Source: Halocaridina rubra (Eukaryota > Arthropoda > Malacostraca > Decapoda > Atyidae). Taken from it: a stretch of 22,500 nucleotides of DNA. The position numbers and the translations under genes were made by a program. The stretch lies in NCBI GenBank assembly GCA_037179515.1, contig JAXCGZ010004213.1:42501-65000 (forward strand), written 5' to 3'. Positions 1-11,725 of this stretch are shown piece by piece; positions within the stretch are counted from its first letter, which is position 1; each line of letters begins with the position of its first letter. The notes below the pieces were generated by a model. The model was not told where the DNA came from. It was given only the letters and a program-made list of their open reading frames with translations, and ran no database searches.

Positions 1-150
1 GAAAAGGTAAGTGCGGTATTGTCCCTAAACCTCCCCTTCCCAAATGTAAACCCCCCGACCCCCGTCAACCCTGACCTGACATTCGACCGGAAGTCGCAAG
101 AGAAACTACGAGAACACGCCTGGGCAAAAATAGAAAGAGAAGAAATGTAT
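1..150 (+). other. GC-rich open stretch at the left edge, possible exon of another gene
   Basis: From position 1 the plus strand is open in one frame and reads EKVSAVLSLNLPFPN, then PDLTFDRKSQEKLREHAWAK and IEREEM. It is far more GC-rich than the surrounding DNA and has a protein-like, amphipathic end. However, GAAAAG|GTAAGTG at 1-13 is itself a near-perfect donor, which would make the rest intronic, and there is no clear donor near 150. I do not recognise a family. Confidence 0.3.
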
Positions 151-300
151 TCTTCATGGTACATCCACAAGCATAAACACAATTTCAATGCCTTTTTTTT
201 TTTTGTCATAAAAAACACGTACACATGAGCGGATGCGCAAATTATATTTTTATTTACATCAATTACTCTCCGGTCATGTTCTTTTCACTATTTATACATA

Positions 301-346
<46 letters not shown>
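301..346. repeat. (ATT)n microsatellite
   Basis: Pure TAT/ATT trinucleotide tract of 46 bp. Confidence 0.95.
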
Positions 347-347
<1 letters not shown>

Positions 348-358
348 TGTAACTTTCA

Positions 359-360
<2 letters not shown>

Positions 361-407
<47 letters not shown>
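361..407. repeat. (TC)n microsatellite
   Basis: Pure 47-bp tract immediately before SINE family B. A shorter CT tract (591-604) lies at the other end of that element. Confidence 0.95.
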
Positions 408-409
<2 letters not shown>

Positions 410-590
410 GGCTAGTACAGTGGTAACGCGCTGGCTTCGCATTCACGAGGTCGAAAGATCGGTCCCCGTCCAAGACCGAGAGTTTAAGCTGTTTACTGGC
501 AGGAACTGCTGTGGTTGGACATCACAGTGGGGGGTTGGGGCTTGCCCTGGCTGACGAATACCCATTGTAATGAAATGGAAATAAAGTTTA
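408..590 (+). mobile_element. tRNA-derived SINE, family B, embedded in (TC)n
   Basis: It opens ATGGCTAGTACAGTGGTAAC, an A-box-like start, followed by a GAGGTCGAAAGATCGG segment in B-box position. It ends TGAAATGGAAATAAAGTTTA, typical of a SINE or LINE 3' end. A (TC)n tract abuts both ends (361-407 and 591-604). Only one copy is in the window, so the family call rests on tRNA-like structure alone. Confidence 0.6.
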
Positions 591-1339
591 CTCTCTCTCT
601 CTCTACCATGATTTTAATTAATCGTAGGCTTTGGAAAGGGGACTGCGGTAACATGGTAGGCGAGCCCACCGAGGGGCGTTCGGAATCATGCCTGAGAAAC
701 CTCCTCTGAAGAGTGTAAAGATAGTTTTCTCCCATAGAGGTAACAAATCACTTCGCCAGGAAAGATGTTTGTCAAAAATTTTTTGAAGACTCAGTGTGCA
801 AGCTTTCGAAAGCTACAAGCTTCCATCGTCAGTCAGATAAACACCTAAGAAAAGAATTATCTAGGAAATAGACGAAGTTTCGGAAGCTCTGCTTCTAAAA
901 GGGCCAAAATATCCTTTTCCAAGCGACTTAAATATTTATGAAAAAAAAAATAAATAAAAAGTCAAGCAATATCAGCTTGAACATTTGAAGTTTGTATCTT
1001 CGAAAATTCGGTAGTTGCAAGTTAAACAATATTTAATGCAAACTATATCCACATCAATAAAAAAAAAAACATTTATACAAAATAACCCATATACCTGCAC
1101 ATTGAAACTAACAAACAGCTCAAAGAAATTATTATCACCGAGGAATGAATGGATATCATTTCTCAATCTTCAGGTTTCTGTGAACTTGTTAATCTAGCAG
1201 GAATTTACCAAGTAAAAGATGTCCCCCCTCCATCCCCCCTTAAAAAAAAACCGGTTTTGCTTGCTTACGTATCACAACCCTCCCTTCCTTCCTACTATTA
1301 AATGTCTTTTTTTCAAGGTTTTAACGTGTGCATGCATTC

Positions 1340-1537
1340 ATGTAGTCTCCGTGGCAAAACGGTAGCGTCCGCGACTCTGAGGCGTCAGGTCGAGGGTTCG
1401 CGCCCTGTCACGGACTGATGTTAGTAAGGGCTTACACTCAGGGTAACGATTACATCTGCCAAAACAAGTCCTTCGTAAGAAGGCAACCGTCCTAGCCCTT
1501 GGTAGAAAAGGGAGTTCGTGACGTAAAACCGAAACCA
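1340..1537 (+). mobile_element. tRNA-derived SINE, family A, copy 1
   Basis: The head resembles a tRNA gene: an A-box-like TGGCAAAACGGTAG (1352-1365) and a B-box-like GGTTCGCGCC (1395-1404). The body continues through a TTACACTCAGGGTAACGAT segment to a 3' end near GACGTAAAACCGAAACC. It is flanked by a 17-bp direct repeat, AACGTGTGCATGCATTC (1323-1339) and AACGTGTGCATTCATTC (1538-1554), which match at 16 of 17 bases. Two more copies lie at 4715-4918 and 11104-11299, both on the minus strand. Confidence 0.85.
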
Positions 1538-1595
1538 AACGTGTGCATTCATTCGTTCTCACGAAGGAGCTTGAAAAGTGTTATTCACATCAGTA

Positions 1596-1660
1596 AAATG
1601 GAGGTTAAGGGCGCCTTGGTTTCCTACCCAAAAGGTTTCGAGTTCAACTCCATACAGATG
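1596..1660 (+). mobile_element. Possible tRNA-derived SINE head fragment
   Basis: GGAGGTTAAGGGCGCCTTGG resembles an A-box and GGTTTCGAGTTCAACTCC resembles a B-box region, about 25 bases apart. It lies directly after SINE copy 1. No second copy is seen in the window. Confidence 0.3.
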
Positions 1661-1698
1661 ACCTGTAGTCTTAAAGGTTAACTAAACAGTCACTTAAA

Positions 1699-1875
1699 GG
1701 ATCAGTCCTAGAAGAGACACCTGAGGTAATTTTAGGTGATTAATAAGGGACTGAAGTTCGGTTAGGTGTATGTTAAGTATAGTTTGGTTAACATAACCTG
1801 ACTTAATCTAACTTAACTTCAATCCCAGATTAAGCACCCGAAAATTATATTAGGTGTCTCTTCTGGGATTGATCC
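1699..1875. mobile_element. MITE with 34-bp terminal inverted repeats
   Basis: Left end 1699-1732 begins GGATCAGTCCTAGAAGAGAC. Right end 1842-1875, reverse-complemented, begins GGATCAATCCCAGAAGAGAC. They agree at 29 of 34 bases. The interior also tends to fold back (GAAGTTCGGTTAGGTG against ACTTAACTTC). No coding capacity. A target-site duplication is not clear, so the superfamily is undetermined. Confidence 0.75.
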
Positions 1876-2355
1876 GAAATATGGATAAAAAATAAGAGGA
1901 ATAAAAAGCGTAAAATCTATTCACAAAGTCAGGTTTCAATATTAAATACAGACGGCAGCTGATGACTCATATTAGGAAACATTCCTTATCCTAAATATAG
2001 CCGATTCGTAAGGAAAAATAATTAAATAAAATAACATGTATACTCCTATTTATTGTACCTTCGAACAGACAGTACTAGAGATGTGAGTCAAATAGTCCTT
2101 AAATATACGCTAAAAAAAAAAAATTGGCTACAAATTCGTTCTAATTATACGTTATTTAAAAAAAAAATTTATAAGTGTAAGCAATGATGCAAATAATACT
2201 GAATTAGGGGATACAAGGAAGGTGAAGTCAGTTTCTGAGCTATTACAGATAATGGAGAGGGTTGTGTCAGGAAAGGTATCCATCCGTAAATATGTTCCCA
2301 AACCATATACATTCTTCATATAGGCTAGTAAGAAAGAGTGACCCAATATAAACAA

Positions 2356-2422
2356 GGAAGAAGAAGAAGAAGAAGAAGAAGAAGAAGAAGAAGAAGAAGA
2401 AGAAGAAGAAGAAGAAGAAGAA
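2356..2422. repeat. (GAA)n microsatellite
   Basis: About 22 uninterrupted GAA units on the plus strand, that is UUC units in the myosin pre-mRNA. Confidence 0.95.
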
Positions 2423-2525
2423 ACAGTAAATATCTACTATCAACAAACGCCAAAACCGGTTTTGAAACGATCCTTAGTTAGCATATACAGGGACTACCTG
2501 CTAACACATTATCTAACCAACACCA

Positions 2526-2526
<1 letters not shown>

Positions 2527-2571
<45 letters not shown>
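2527..2571. repeat. (AAT)n microsatellite
   Basis: Uninterrupted 45-bp trinucleotide tract. Confidence 0.95.
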
Positions 2572-2573
<2 letters not shown>

Positions 2574-2653
2574 GAAAAATAAGAATTATTTAAATTTAAT
2601 CTAAATATGATAAAAATAATACATTATTAAATATAAAAAACATGAAACACATT

Positions 2654-2745
2654 TTGCCCCTGGCGGAGATTTAAACTTAAGACAAAGCATAAGTATGCTA
2701 CGGCGCTACAAAATGAACCACCGACGGTATATGAGAAAAGAGAGA
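2654..2745 (-). mobile_element. tRNA-related SINE, family C, diverged copy
   Basis: It shares TTTGCCCCTGGCGGAGATTT and a downstream ACCACCGACGGTATATGAG with the copy at 2912-2995. On the minus strand the CGGTGGT start and the damaged B-box region (near AAATCTCCGCCAGGGGC) have the layout of a tRNA-derived head. The boundaries are approximate. Confidence 0.5.
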
Positions 2746-2911
2746 CATCTCAGCTAACTGCTAGACCTAGGGAATGAACACCCTCTACTGAATGACTTTG
2801 CCCATTTTACTCTTTCTACCCATCACCATTAGCGTGATTTTTTTGCAATTTAATTCACATGTTTACAATGCTCAAATAAACAAATCATATGTAAACCCAT
2901 AAAACATAGTT

Positions 2912-2995
2912 ATGCCCCTGGTTGGGATTCGAACCATGGACGTACAAATAGTGTGAGTACAACTACTTTTACCACCGAAGGTATAAGGGAAGAGA
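2912..2995 (-). mobile_element. tRNA-related SINE, family C, better-preserved copy
   Basis: On the minus strand it reads from ACCTTCGGTGGTAAAAGTAG (A-box side) to a clear B-box GGTTCGAATCCCAACCAGGG. It is similar to 2654-2745. It is too short and lacks enough tRNA stem pairing to be called a functional tRNA gene. Confidence 0.55.
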
Positions 2996-3622
2996 GAAAT
3001 AAATTCAATAAAGACTTTAAAGATACATTATCGATCTACCTAATAGCTAAAATATTTACTTCACAATATTAAGTCCTCCATAACACAGCAATATCATTTT
3101 CGAAAGCTATGAGTGGCTTAAAATTTCTAGGCCTACAGACAAATATATATAGGAAACAGTGAATGTAGAGAATTTCCAGTTTTATACATTGTCAAATTTC
3201 ATTTAGCGACTTGACCAGCATCGAGGATATAGAGAGAGACAGAGGCTGATGTAAGTAGCCTCTTAATCTCCCCAAACACAGCATGTATAATGAATGCCCT
3301 TAACAATGTGTTAGAAACTACAGTAGTCTATCAAAGCCCAGGCACGAGAATAAGCTTTAAATAAGTTAGGAAATTTGCTGAAATGGTGATGAAAAAGTAT
3401 GGCCTATATATACAGTTCTTTATAAACATACCAGACGGCAGACCCTCTTCCTACTTTCAATAGATAATGAACAAACACGTGCGAGTGCGCACACGATATC
3501 TTGGTTATTTTTATAAATATGAACTGTGGGAAAAACATTTTATATTTACTTATATAGATATAATATTCTTATTTACTTCATATTTCAAAAAGCAGTTAAA
3601 TTCTGATGAGGATCTATGACAA

Positions 3623-3775
<153 letters not shown>

Positions 3776-3999
3776 GATCTTACTATCAAACAATCGCTCT
3801 TTGGAAATGAGTGTGCATACTTAACTAGTAAATCTTATGACGGTACATGACTTCGGTATCTGTCATTGACTGTAAGTACGTGTCAACATCCAGTTCAATA
3901 TGAAATTTATTGCTAAATTGTTTTTAAATGTGTGAAATATTAAAATAATATTGTTATAGCTACTCACGTATTTGCAGTACATTTGACAAGGAAATTTGG

Positions 4000-4495
<496 letters not shown>

Positions 4496-4629
4496 GTCAG
4501 AATTATTAGATGAAAATGAGAATGCAGTAGCTCTAATTATACGATATAGTCCCTGTATAGTCAGTAGGTACCCCAGTTGCATAATATTATCACAAGCTCA
4601 GTCCCAATAAGAGTAATCATACTTCTCCC

Positions 4630-4633
<4 letters not shown>

Positions 4634-4714
<81 letters not shown>
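4634..4714. repeat. (TA)n microsatellite, left of SINE copy 2
   Basis: 81 bp of TA with a short TAATATAA interruption near 4674-4682. It abuts the SINE. Confidence 0.95.
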
Positions 4715-5037
<323 letters not shown>

Positions 5038-5804
5038 ATAAGGTATAAAATATATAAGCCACAGGAAAGTCGATGAGCATCGATGAAAGACTCAGTACTG
5101 TACAGATAATGAAGATAAAACATACTAAAGTCTCTAAGAAATACTGGTTTCACTGTCAAGAAAGATCTTGATACAAAGAAAATAATGAGAAATATGACAG
5201 GAATTCTTAAGTGTCAGTTTACTTAGCTGGGGAGTATCACATATCCTCTGCTGGATTTTCCGGTATAAAATAAAGAAGAGTCCTATTTAATAACAAACCC
5301 ACTTGACTAGTACAATCAACCACCCCTCAAAGCGTCTTTCAATGTTATCATATTTTAACTGAAACCAAGTTGGATATATTGGGAGTCCCATACATTAAAA
5401 TATATATACATATTATTTCCTTACAAAGCCAATTAACTAGCACAATAATTACCTCAAAACTTTATACGAGGTTCTCATATATGCATTGGGGCAGAATTTG
5501 CATTTACTTTGTGTTGCATACACACAGTTGACTAGTAGACGAACCTATTAAAACTTCCTTCAGTTTTAAAATATATTCAGTGGGGCATACACTGGGAATT
5601 ACTAGAGTAAATAAATTGCATTTACAAGGACTTAAATATTCATGATAATCTTGGGTATAAGTAATTCATATATTTTCTTTCCTAACAGTGGGACATCATG
5701 AACTAATACAGCGAGCCTCAAACAACAGTTTTTATTCATTTGTGAATATCTTTATTTTCAATTTGGGTTGCATATAGCCCTCATCGAAGGCTAAGCTTGA
5801 CAAG

Positions 5805-5824
5805 GGTCAGTTCGACCACTGACC
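5805..5824. other. Short stem-loop
   Basis: GGTCAGT pairs perfectly with ACTGACC across a six-base loop TCGACC. No associated gene or repeat was seen. Confidence 0.4.
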
Positions 5825-6936
5825 ACATGCATATACAGCGTATTAAATGAAAGATGTTTTTACCGTAATCTAGCTTTCCAATGTAATTAATATTGAAGAC
5901 ATTATAAAGCATATCTTCCTATCCTCCAAAAGTAAGATTATTTCTATACTATAACACAGAATTCAAAGAAAACTTGTACAGATGGATATGATAGATAATT
6001 TTTAAGTAGCTCACAATGCACATTATTACATACCCCATATTACATAAAATCTGAATCTAATCATTAGGTTTACTGAGTTATGCAAGATACTAATCCATAA
6101 CCAAATAATTTATAATTTTACTATATTAGAACATCATACTAATAAATTTCTAGATAAGAGCATGCACAAATTCTACTGGGGTTTTTAAAATGTAATACTT
6201 AATATATTTTTCTCTACATTTTTTCATTATAATAGAGCTAAGCTACAGATGATATCCACTTTCTGCAGAAAATACTGGAAGACGATGCAGGAATAAGTAA
6301 AACCATTGTAACTTTTTTTTTAAGGAAAGAGTTCTTAATTTGGATTAGAATGTAAGACATAAATAAAAGTGTATTATTTTTACTCTTCCATTTTTAACAT
6401 ATTATTCTAACTGACTAGAGGATGGTAGCCCTATCTTACCAAGCTAAAAGCTCCTTTTAGCAGACCCAGCCATTGCTTTAATTTTGAGCACTACTTTTCA
6501 ATACACTCCACAATAAGACTTATACCCTAACTCTAGTACATGGTGAACAAAAAACATAAGCTATATCGGTCTTCTATTCAAAGAGTTGAATACGTAAATT
6601 GTTACACTAACTCCAATTAAAATTCTAACTAAATATAAACTCCAACATCTGTAGTACCAAAATAATTAATTACAGTATATGAATATTTCAGTACAAATTG
6701 AAAATACATTTACAAACGGAGGACTTACATGATGCTAGCAACTGAAGTCTGTCATGTGTTTAAGAAATTCTTACAAATTCATAAGAAGAAAAACTTATTC
6801 ATACTACCATAAAAACCAACATAAACTTACCACATTCCATTTGAGAGGAATTCCAAATATTAAAATTTAATACCAACAAATAATAAAACAATGAACAAAA
6901 CTAGAATAATAGAGGAAAAACACGATCTGTACTTAC

Positions 6937-7060
6937 CGTTACTTCTTGTTCGAAGGAGTATTTTTCTGACAAAATTTGATCCCTTTCTCTCTGAATCTTA
7001 TCTTTGTTGGTACGTTCATGTCTAAGCTCTTCTTGAACAGACAACACTTCTTGGTCAAAC
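6937..7060 (-). CDS. Myo18: Myosin-18 coiled-coil tail exon (41 codons plus 1 nt)
   Basis: The 124-nt exon lies between CTTTCTTCAG|GTT and ACG|GTAAGT (consensus donor). The opening G completes the Lys codon of the previous exon. It encodes FDQEVLSVQEELRHERTNKD, then KIQRERDQILSEKYSFEQEVT, matching MYO18A FDSELSQAHEEAQRE, LQREKDMLLAEAFSLKQQL. It ends in phase 0. The following tail exon (EEKD-like in vertebrates) is not recognisable in 1-6936, so the intron to its left probably runs past the window edge. Confidence 0.92.
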
Positions 7061-9576
7061 CTGAAGAAAGATATGAAAAAAAAAATCAGCACGGTAATTC
7101 TTTAACATTTACGGTTTCATTCTCTACACCCTTTTTTTAGCAAGTGATAAAAGAGTAACTGGTATATAATAAACAGTAATGAGAATTAAGTAGATGCAGC
7201 ACAGTTTTTATGCAAAATCACGGTTCTAATTTCCCATTAAAGTCTGTTAGTTCAATGGGCGTTGATGTAAAAATATAAGATTCCCATGGTGGCTCCTGTA
7301 GTTTTATACAACTGACTGCAATGCATAATTCAACAGGGCTTAGAATTATATAATATCATAACAGATTTATAAAAGTATTCATATAGCATACATGTCATAT
7401 ATTAAGAATATGCGTGCAATCTCCATACAAACATGCTCAATGAGGAGTTTACTGGGTAAATTAATTAAGTGACTGGTTTTTCAAATACTTCCATTATATT
7501 TAAATCCCGAGTTTGGCAAATTGATTGGAGTTATAAAAGGAGTATTACATCATCCTGATATTCGAAAAAAAGATAATTCTATTTTAATTCAAACTTACGC
7601 CATATCTTGCTGAAGCCAGCAGAAATTCTACAACAGAACAGAGAAGGTAGCAACAGAGTTTCATCACAATCTGTTCATCTTTACCTCTTCTATTAGCTGC
7701 CCGAAGGCAAGGGAAAACAATAAAGTAGGAGAGGGTTCTCTCCTGTTTGCTAAACTTATCTCTTTTAGTTGCTCTAACAACACTGGGTATGTAAGTGCAG
7801 ACTTCTTTCTCCAGTTTCAGGAGCATGTCAGATTTAGATAAATAGGAATATATGTACTGAATGCAAAATATCCTTTTTGAATTGAGAAGTATTTTATGGA
7901 AACATAGTGTGTTGTACTCTGTATATACGTCCAGACAATATATATTCATGGTGTTAGAAGTGTTGAATTTCACAATCATACTCTTTGTGCATTGCAAAAA
8001 GCGACTAGATGAGAGAAAAGTTGGAGGGATTGACAAGCCTTCCCTCACCATGTTGTTTCTTTAGGGGAAACAACATTAAGAATAGGTGAAGGTGAGAAGA
8101 GTATGTAGAAAATCTGCTACTTTTTAAAAAAATACAATTGTGGTTACCACAATAGCTTCAGGAAATTTGACATCTTGTTTGAATATGTCTAATATACAGA
8201 GCAACTTATACAGAAGCTCCCCTACTTACGAACACCCAAGTTACAAACATTCACATATACGAACCAAAATGTACCCATTATCTACCCATGTATAAATGTA
8301 TGTACAGTATTACTGTCATGTACTGTATTATTACACTATTATTACTGTATTAAAATTCATTAATACTGTATACCGTACTTAATGTTTTATGTAAGAATTC
8401 AACATCTTTAGCTTAAGCAATGTACAGTACTGCATATGTATGTACTGACAGTGCCTTTTCCTTATCTAAACACAACTTACGAATAGACTTTTGGAATCTA
8501 ACTCATTCGTAAGTTGGGAAGTGCCTGTGTACTGTATTCTCAATCTGACGACTGACCTACAACTTTAATTTAACAGCCTACACCAACATTACACTTCTCT
8601 TTCTTTAAAATCAAATTTGGTTTACCTAATATTCCCACTTTTTATGAAGTATAATAGCTAAAAACTTATAAGATACTTCAACTGCAGGAATAAAATATGA
8701 AACTTTACAACATGTTACATGATTACAGTCTACTTCTCTCCTTATAATACTTTGTGCTTTATCTATTACACCTTTTGCATATTAAATTAACTAGAATGCA
8801 CGCATAACTTTGGCTGTAAAACTCGAGTATATAATATATACTAATACAATATTCGAAATTTAGAGCGCATTCCATGAAACAGAATGTCATGTACAGTTAT
8901 ACACAGCAAGTGAAATAACAAACACCCAAATATTGAAATAAAAAGAAAGAGCTTATTATTGATGTAACAATAACATAACTCTACTACAACTTCGAAACCA
9001 AAATATTTAAATATTATTCCAAAAATATGTCTCCCAGTTCCAATAATAATCATTTGTCAAATTCACAGGTCCTTCCACTGACCTATTTAATCATTAAAGC
9101 TGAACCAGAGAGTAAAATAATCGTTAACTGCCACCATCATCAAATATTCAAGAAAATATCCAGGTACAAGACATGTAGAGCCTTCTTTAAATACAGCTTT
9201 CATATCCAAAGAGGTGAAAGGCTTATAAGGACTAAAATGGCTGGGCATGAAGAGGCTTACAATCGACTTTGGCATAAACATACATGAGGGACACAAAACC
9301 CATATAAAATGGTTATGATGAACCATAGAAACTATGATTAGGCTTGGGTTTGGTCCTATTTACATTTCATTACAAGTACATGCAGAACTGTAAATGCATA
9401 ATTATTTTTAGTAAAATTCAAATGAATATTGTATTTCTTGCTTTATATCTCCCTATCATTACGGCCACTCTTCAGACTAGTGGGAAAAGCTAAAAGCATG
9501 AGCTAAATATCTTGAAATATTTAACAACATAACACGTAACACTTCATAAACAATGCCTAAAACAATATCAACTCAC
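7061..9576 (-). other. Myo18: Myosin-18 intron (2516 bp)
   Basis: This lies between the exon ending AGAAA|GTGAGT at 9577 and the CTTTCTTCAG acceptor at 7061. It holds a pogo/Tigger-like MITE (8211-8527). The rest is AT-rich with no gene I can support. A 155-codon minus-strand open frame at 7584-8051 has no recognisable domain and was rejected. Confidence 0.8.
8211..8527. mobile_element. pogo/Tigger-like MITE
   Basis: The left end CAGAAGCTCCCCTACTTACG and the inverted right end CAGGCACTTCCCAACTTACG match at 17 of 23 terminal positions. CAG followed by TCCCC and ACTTACGAAC repeats is typical of pogo/Tigger (Tc1-mariner superfamily) termini. A TA dinucleotide precedes the left end, and TA occurs three bases after the right end. 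The interior is noncoding and full of TACTGTA-type short palindromes. Confidence 0.65.
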
Positions 9577-9731
9577 TTTCTTTGTTTCTTTTCCAATAAA
9601 TTGTTACGAGAAGTCTGTTCTTCGAGCAATATTTTAAGATCGTTCATTTCTGCTTGTAGACGCTGGGATTTACGTTTCATCTGAGCCACTACTTGACGCT
9701 GTTCATCAGTCTCTTCATATGCATCTGCCAC
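9577..9731 (-). CDS. Myo18: Myosin-18 coiled-coil tail exon (51 codons plus 2 nt)
   Basis: The 155-nt exon lies between TTTATATCAG|GTG and AGAAA|GTGAGT, entering in phase 0 and leaving two bases (AA) of a split Lys codon. It encodes VADAYEETDEQRQVV through QMKRKSQRLQAEMNDL to LLEEQTSRNNLLEKKQR. This corresponds to the MYO18A tail segment containing LKKKCQRLTAELQD and NHELEKKQRR. The split codon is completed by the G that opens the next exon, restoring KKQRKFDQE against KKQRRFDSE in vertebrates, so both junctions are well supported. Confidence 0.92.
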
Positions 9732-10640
9732 CTGATATAAAGAAGGCAAGCAATTGAGACAATATATCAATTTATATACAAGGGACTCAATCAAACATGT
9801 AAAGGGAGTCGCCAAGTGAAAGCACACACTCAATCACCATTCTTTAACCAGTGTTAACACAACCATCTTTCTTCTCACAAACAAGTGACCAAATCCTCAA
9901 TATCACTCTTACTTCTCCCACAATCACACATATCCAGATAAAAAATTATTTGGGTTCTGATTGAAGTTTTCCGAACAGATCCCAGTGCATGCCTTGACTC
10001 TCTGAGAGAGATAAAAAAGAGGATATCCAATTCCTTAGCAATGCCCAGTTTTGTAGACTTTTAAAAACACACAGGGACACAAAGAGACAGTATTCTTGTC
10101 CTAGGCCCAAAGAAAGAGAGAAAGAGTAGCATAAGAGAGACTGAAAAAAATGGTACAGAATGCTAGACAACTGAAAAAAATATATATATATATTATCACC
10201 CTGCAATACGAGTATATCAGGCTGCTATGACTTAATGTGGCAAAGAAGGTCTACTGTGAATTATCTAAGTTTCCCTTATTTATGACAAATTTACGTAAGG
10301 GACAATAGCAATGTGACATATGCTTGCTCCCTGTCAATTTAGCGGGTAAAATAAGTGCATCAATGCAAATGCCAAGCCAGTAGTGGAACTAACTATAACA
10401 TGAACTCTGACAAGAAATTGGACAAGCATATATGTCTAATGTGTAGTTTTGCACATTAAATCAGTATAAAAACACATTATTGACGTAATACAGAAAACTA
10501 GTTATCATCTTGTCATGAGAGGTATATAGACCTATACAAGCTAATGAGTAAACTGCATACTTTAAATCAATTACATTACATAAAAGATGCAATAATATGG
10601 CGATATGACAAAAATAATCACTAGGATAATCTAAAATCAA

Positions 10641-10682
10641 TATACAGGGTAGTCCAAAAAGATAAGTATTCAATACCTATCT
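10641..10682. other. Mariner-like end motif with adjacent near-palindrome
   Basis: TATACAGGGTAGTCCAAAAA has the look of a mariner terminal repeat after a TA. It is followed by a 23-bp near-palindrome (AGATAAGTATT centred on C, AATACCTATCT) with a single mismatched pair. No matching second end was found nearby. Confidence 0.25.
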
Positions 10683-11103
10683 TGTGAAGAAGCTTGATGA
10701 ATTTATACATAAAATCTCCAACTACAACAATACTACAGAAATATGGGGTGACCTGAGGCCTAATATTCGTTACATATTTCATATTATCCCTTCACATCTG
10801 ACAAGTCATAATACTCCCAAGCTCTGTTTCTCTTTGTTTTCTTCGTGCCCAGGCCCGATGAGGGTATTTTTTTTTTTTTGGCCCGTCCTGGTGTCACAAT
10901 TATAAAAAAACAAAAAAAGAGAGAGGTATGGAAAACGTAATAAGAAAACATGAGTTTGATCTTGTTCACTATACACTCTATAGGGCAACGATATGCCAGA
11001 AAGTGAGGTAATGTTATAGAAATATCGTGATAAAGGCGAGTATTATTTTCATCAGCTTTCATTTTTAATCTATTATCCAACTACTTCAGGAGGAAAAAGG
11101 ACT

Positions 11104-11299
11104 TGTTCCGGTTTTACGTCACGGACTCCATTTTCTACCAAGGGCTAGGACGGTTGCCTTCTTGCGAAGGACTTGTTTTGGCAGATGTAATCATTACCCT
11201 GAGTGCATGCCCTTGCTAACCTCAGACCATGACGGGGCGCAAACCCTCGACCTGACGCCTCAGAGTCGCGGACGCTATCGCTTGAGCCACGGTGACTAC
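11104..11299 (-). mobile_element. tRNA-derived SINE, family A, copy 3
   Basis: It is the same element as at 1340-1537, inverted. The flanking direct repeats are CAGGAGGAAAAAGGACT (11087-11103) and CAGGAGGGAAAAGGACT (11300-11316), matching at 16 of 17 bases, so both ends are defined to the base. It lies inside a myosin-18 intron in the same orientation as the gene. Confidence 0.88.
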
Positions 11300-11725
11300 C
11301 AGGAGGGAAAAGGACTATTTATAGTATTTATATACATGAACCATATTTCTTCTTACAGGGGGAGTGCTTGAGTCAATTCAAAATACTCTGACTCTTTGGA
11401 AAGAAAATATAACATGTGGGCACTTCATAAGGGTTATAGTAATGGCATCATTGGTTAAAGTCTAGTCAGTTTAACTCTGCCTTGTCCCGTGACAAAAAAA
11501 CGTGAAATTGTACTTAGTCATACTGAGGATGGAAAAGTAATAGAATATGTTTTCTCCTAGCTCCTGCCAATTCAGCACACAATATGAGTATAGAAATGAA
11601 AATGGCAGTAGAGTGCTGGAACTAACTGTAAAATGAACTTAGGCACAAGACCTGACATACATATGCCTGTAGTGAAGCACTGCAAATAAAATAAAAGTGC
11701 ATGCTAAAAGTTAATCTTACTATAC

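Larger units (their letters stand above)
9732..11725 (-). other. Myo18: Myosin-18 intron (1994 bp)
   Basis: This lies between the AAG|GTATAG donor and the TTTATATCAG acceptor. It contains the SINE at 11104-11299 with its target-site duplication, and a mariner-like end motif plus near-palindrome at about 10641-10682. The remainder is AT-rich and otherwise featureless. Confidence 0.8.

Noticed and set aside
1343..1410. Functional tRNA gene
   Set aside because: A- and B-box-like segments are present, but the element is dispersed in three copies with SINE bodies and target-site duplications, and the tRNA stems do not pair well.
2452..2466. CAAAACCGGTTTTG palindrome, with a similar AAAACCGGTTTT near 1247
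   Set aside because: Short palindromes of this length are expected in AT-rich DNA, and no associated element was found.
7584..8051. 155-codon minus-strand open frame within an intron
   Set aside because: There is no recognisable domain, the composition is that of AT-rich noncoding DNA, and the flanking exons already join in phase without it.
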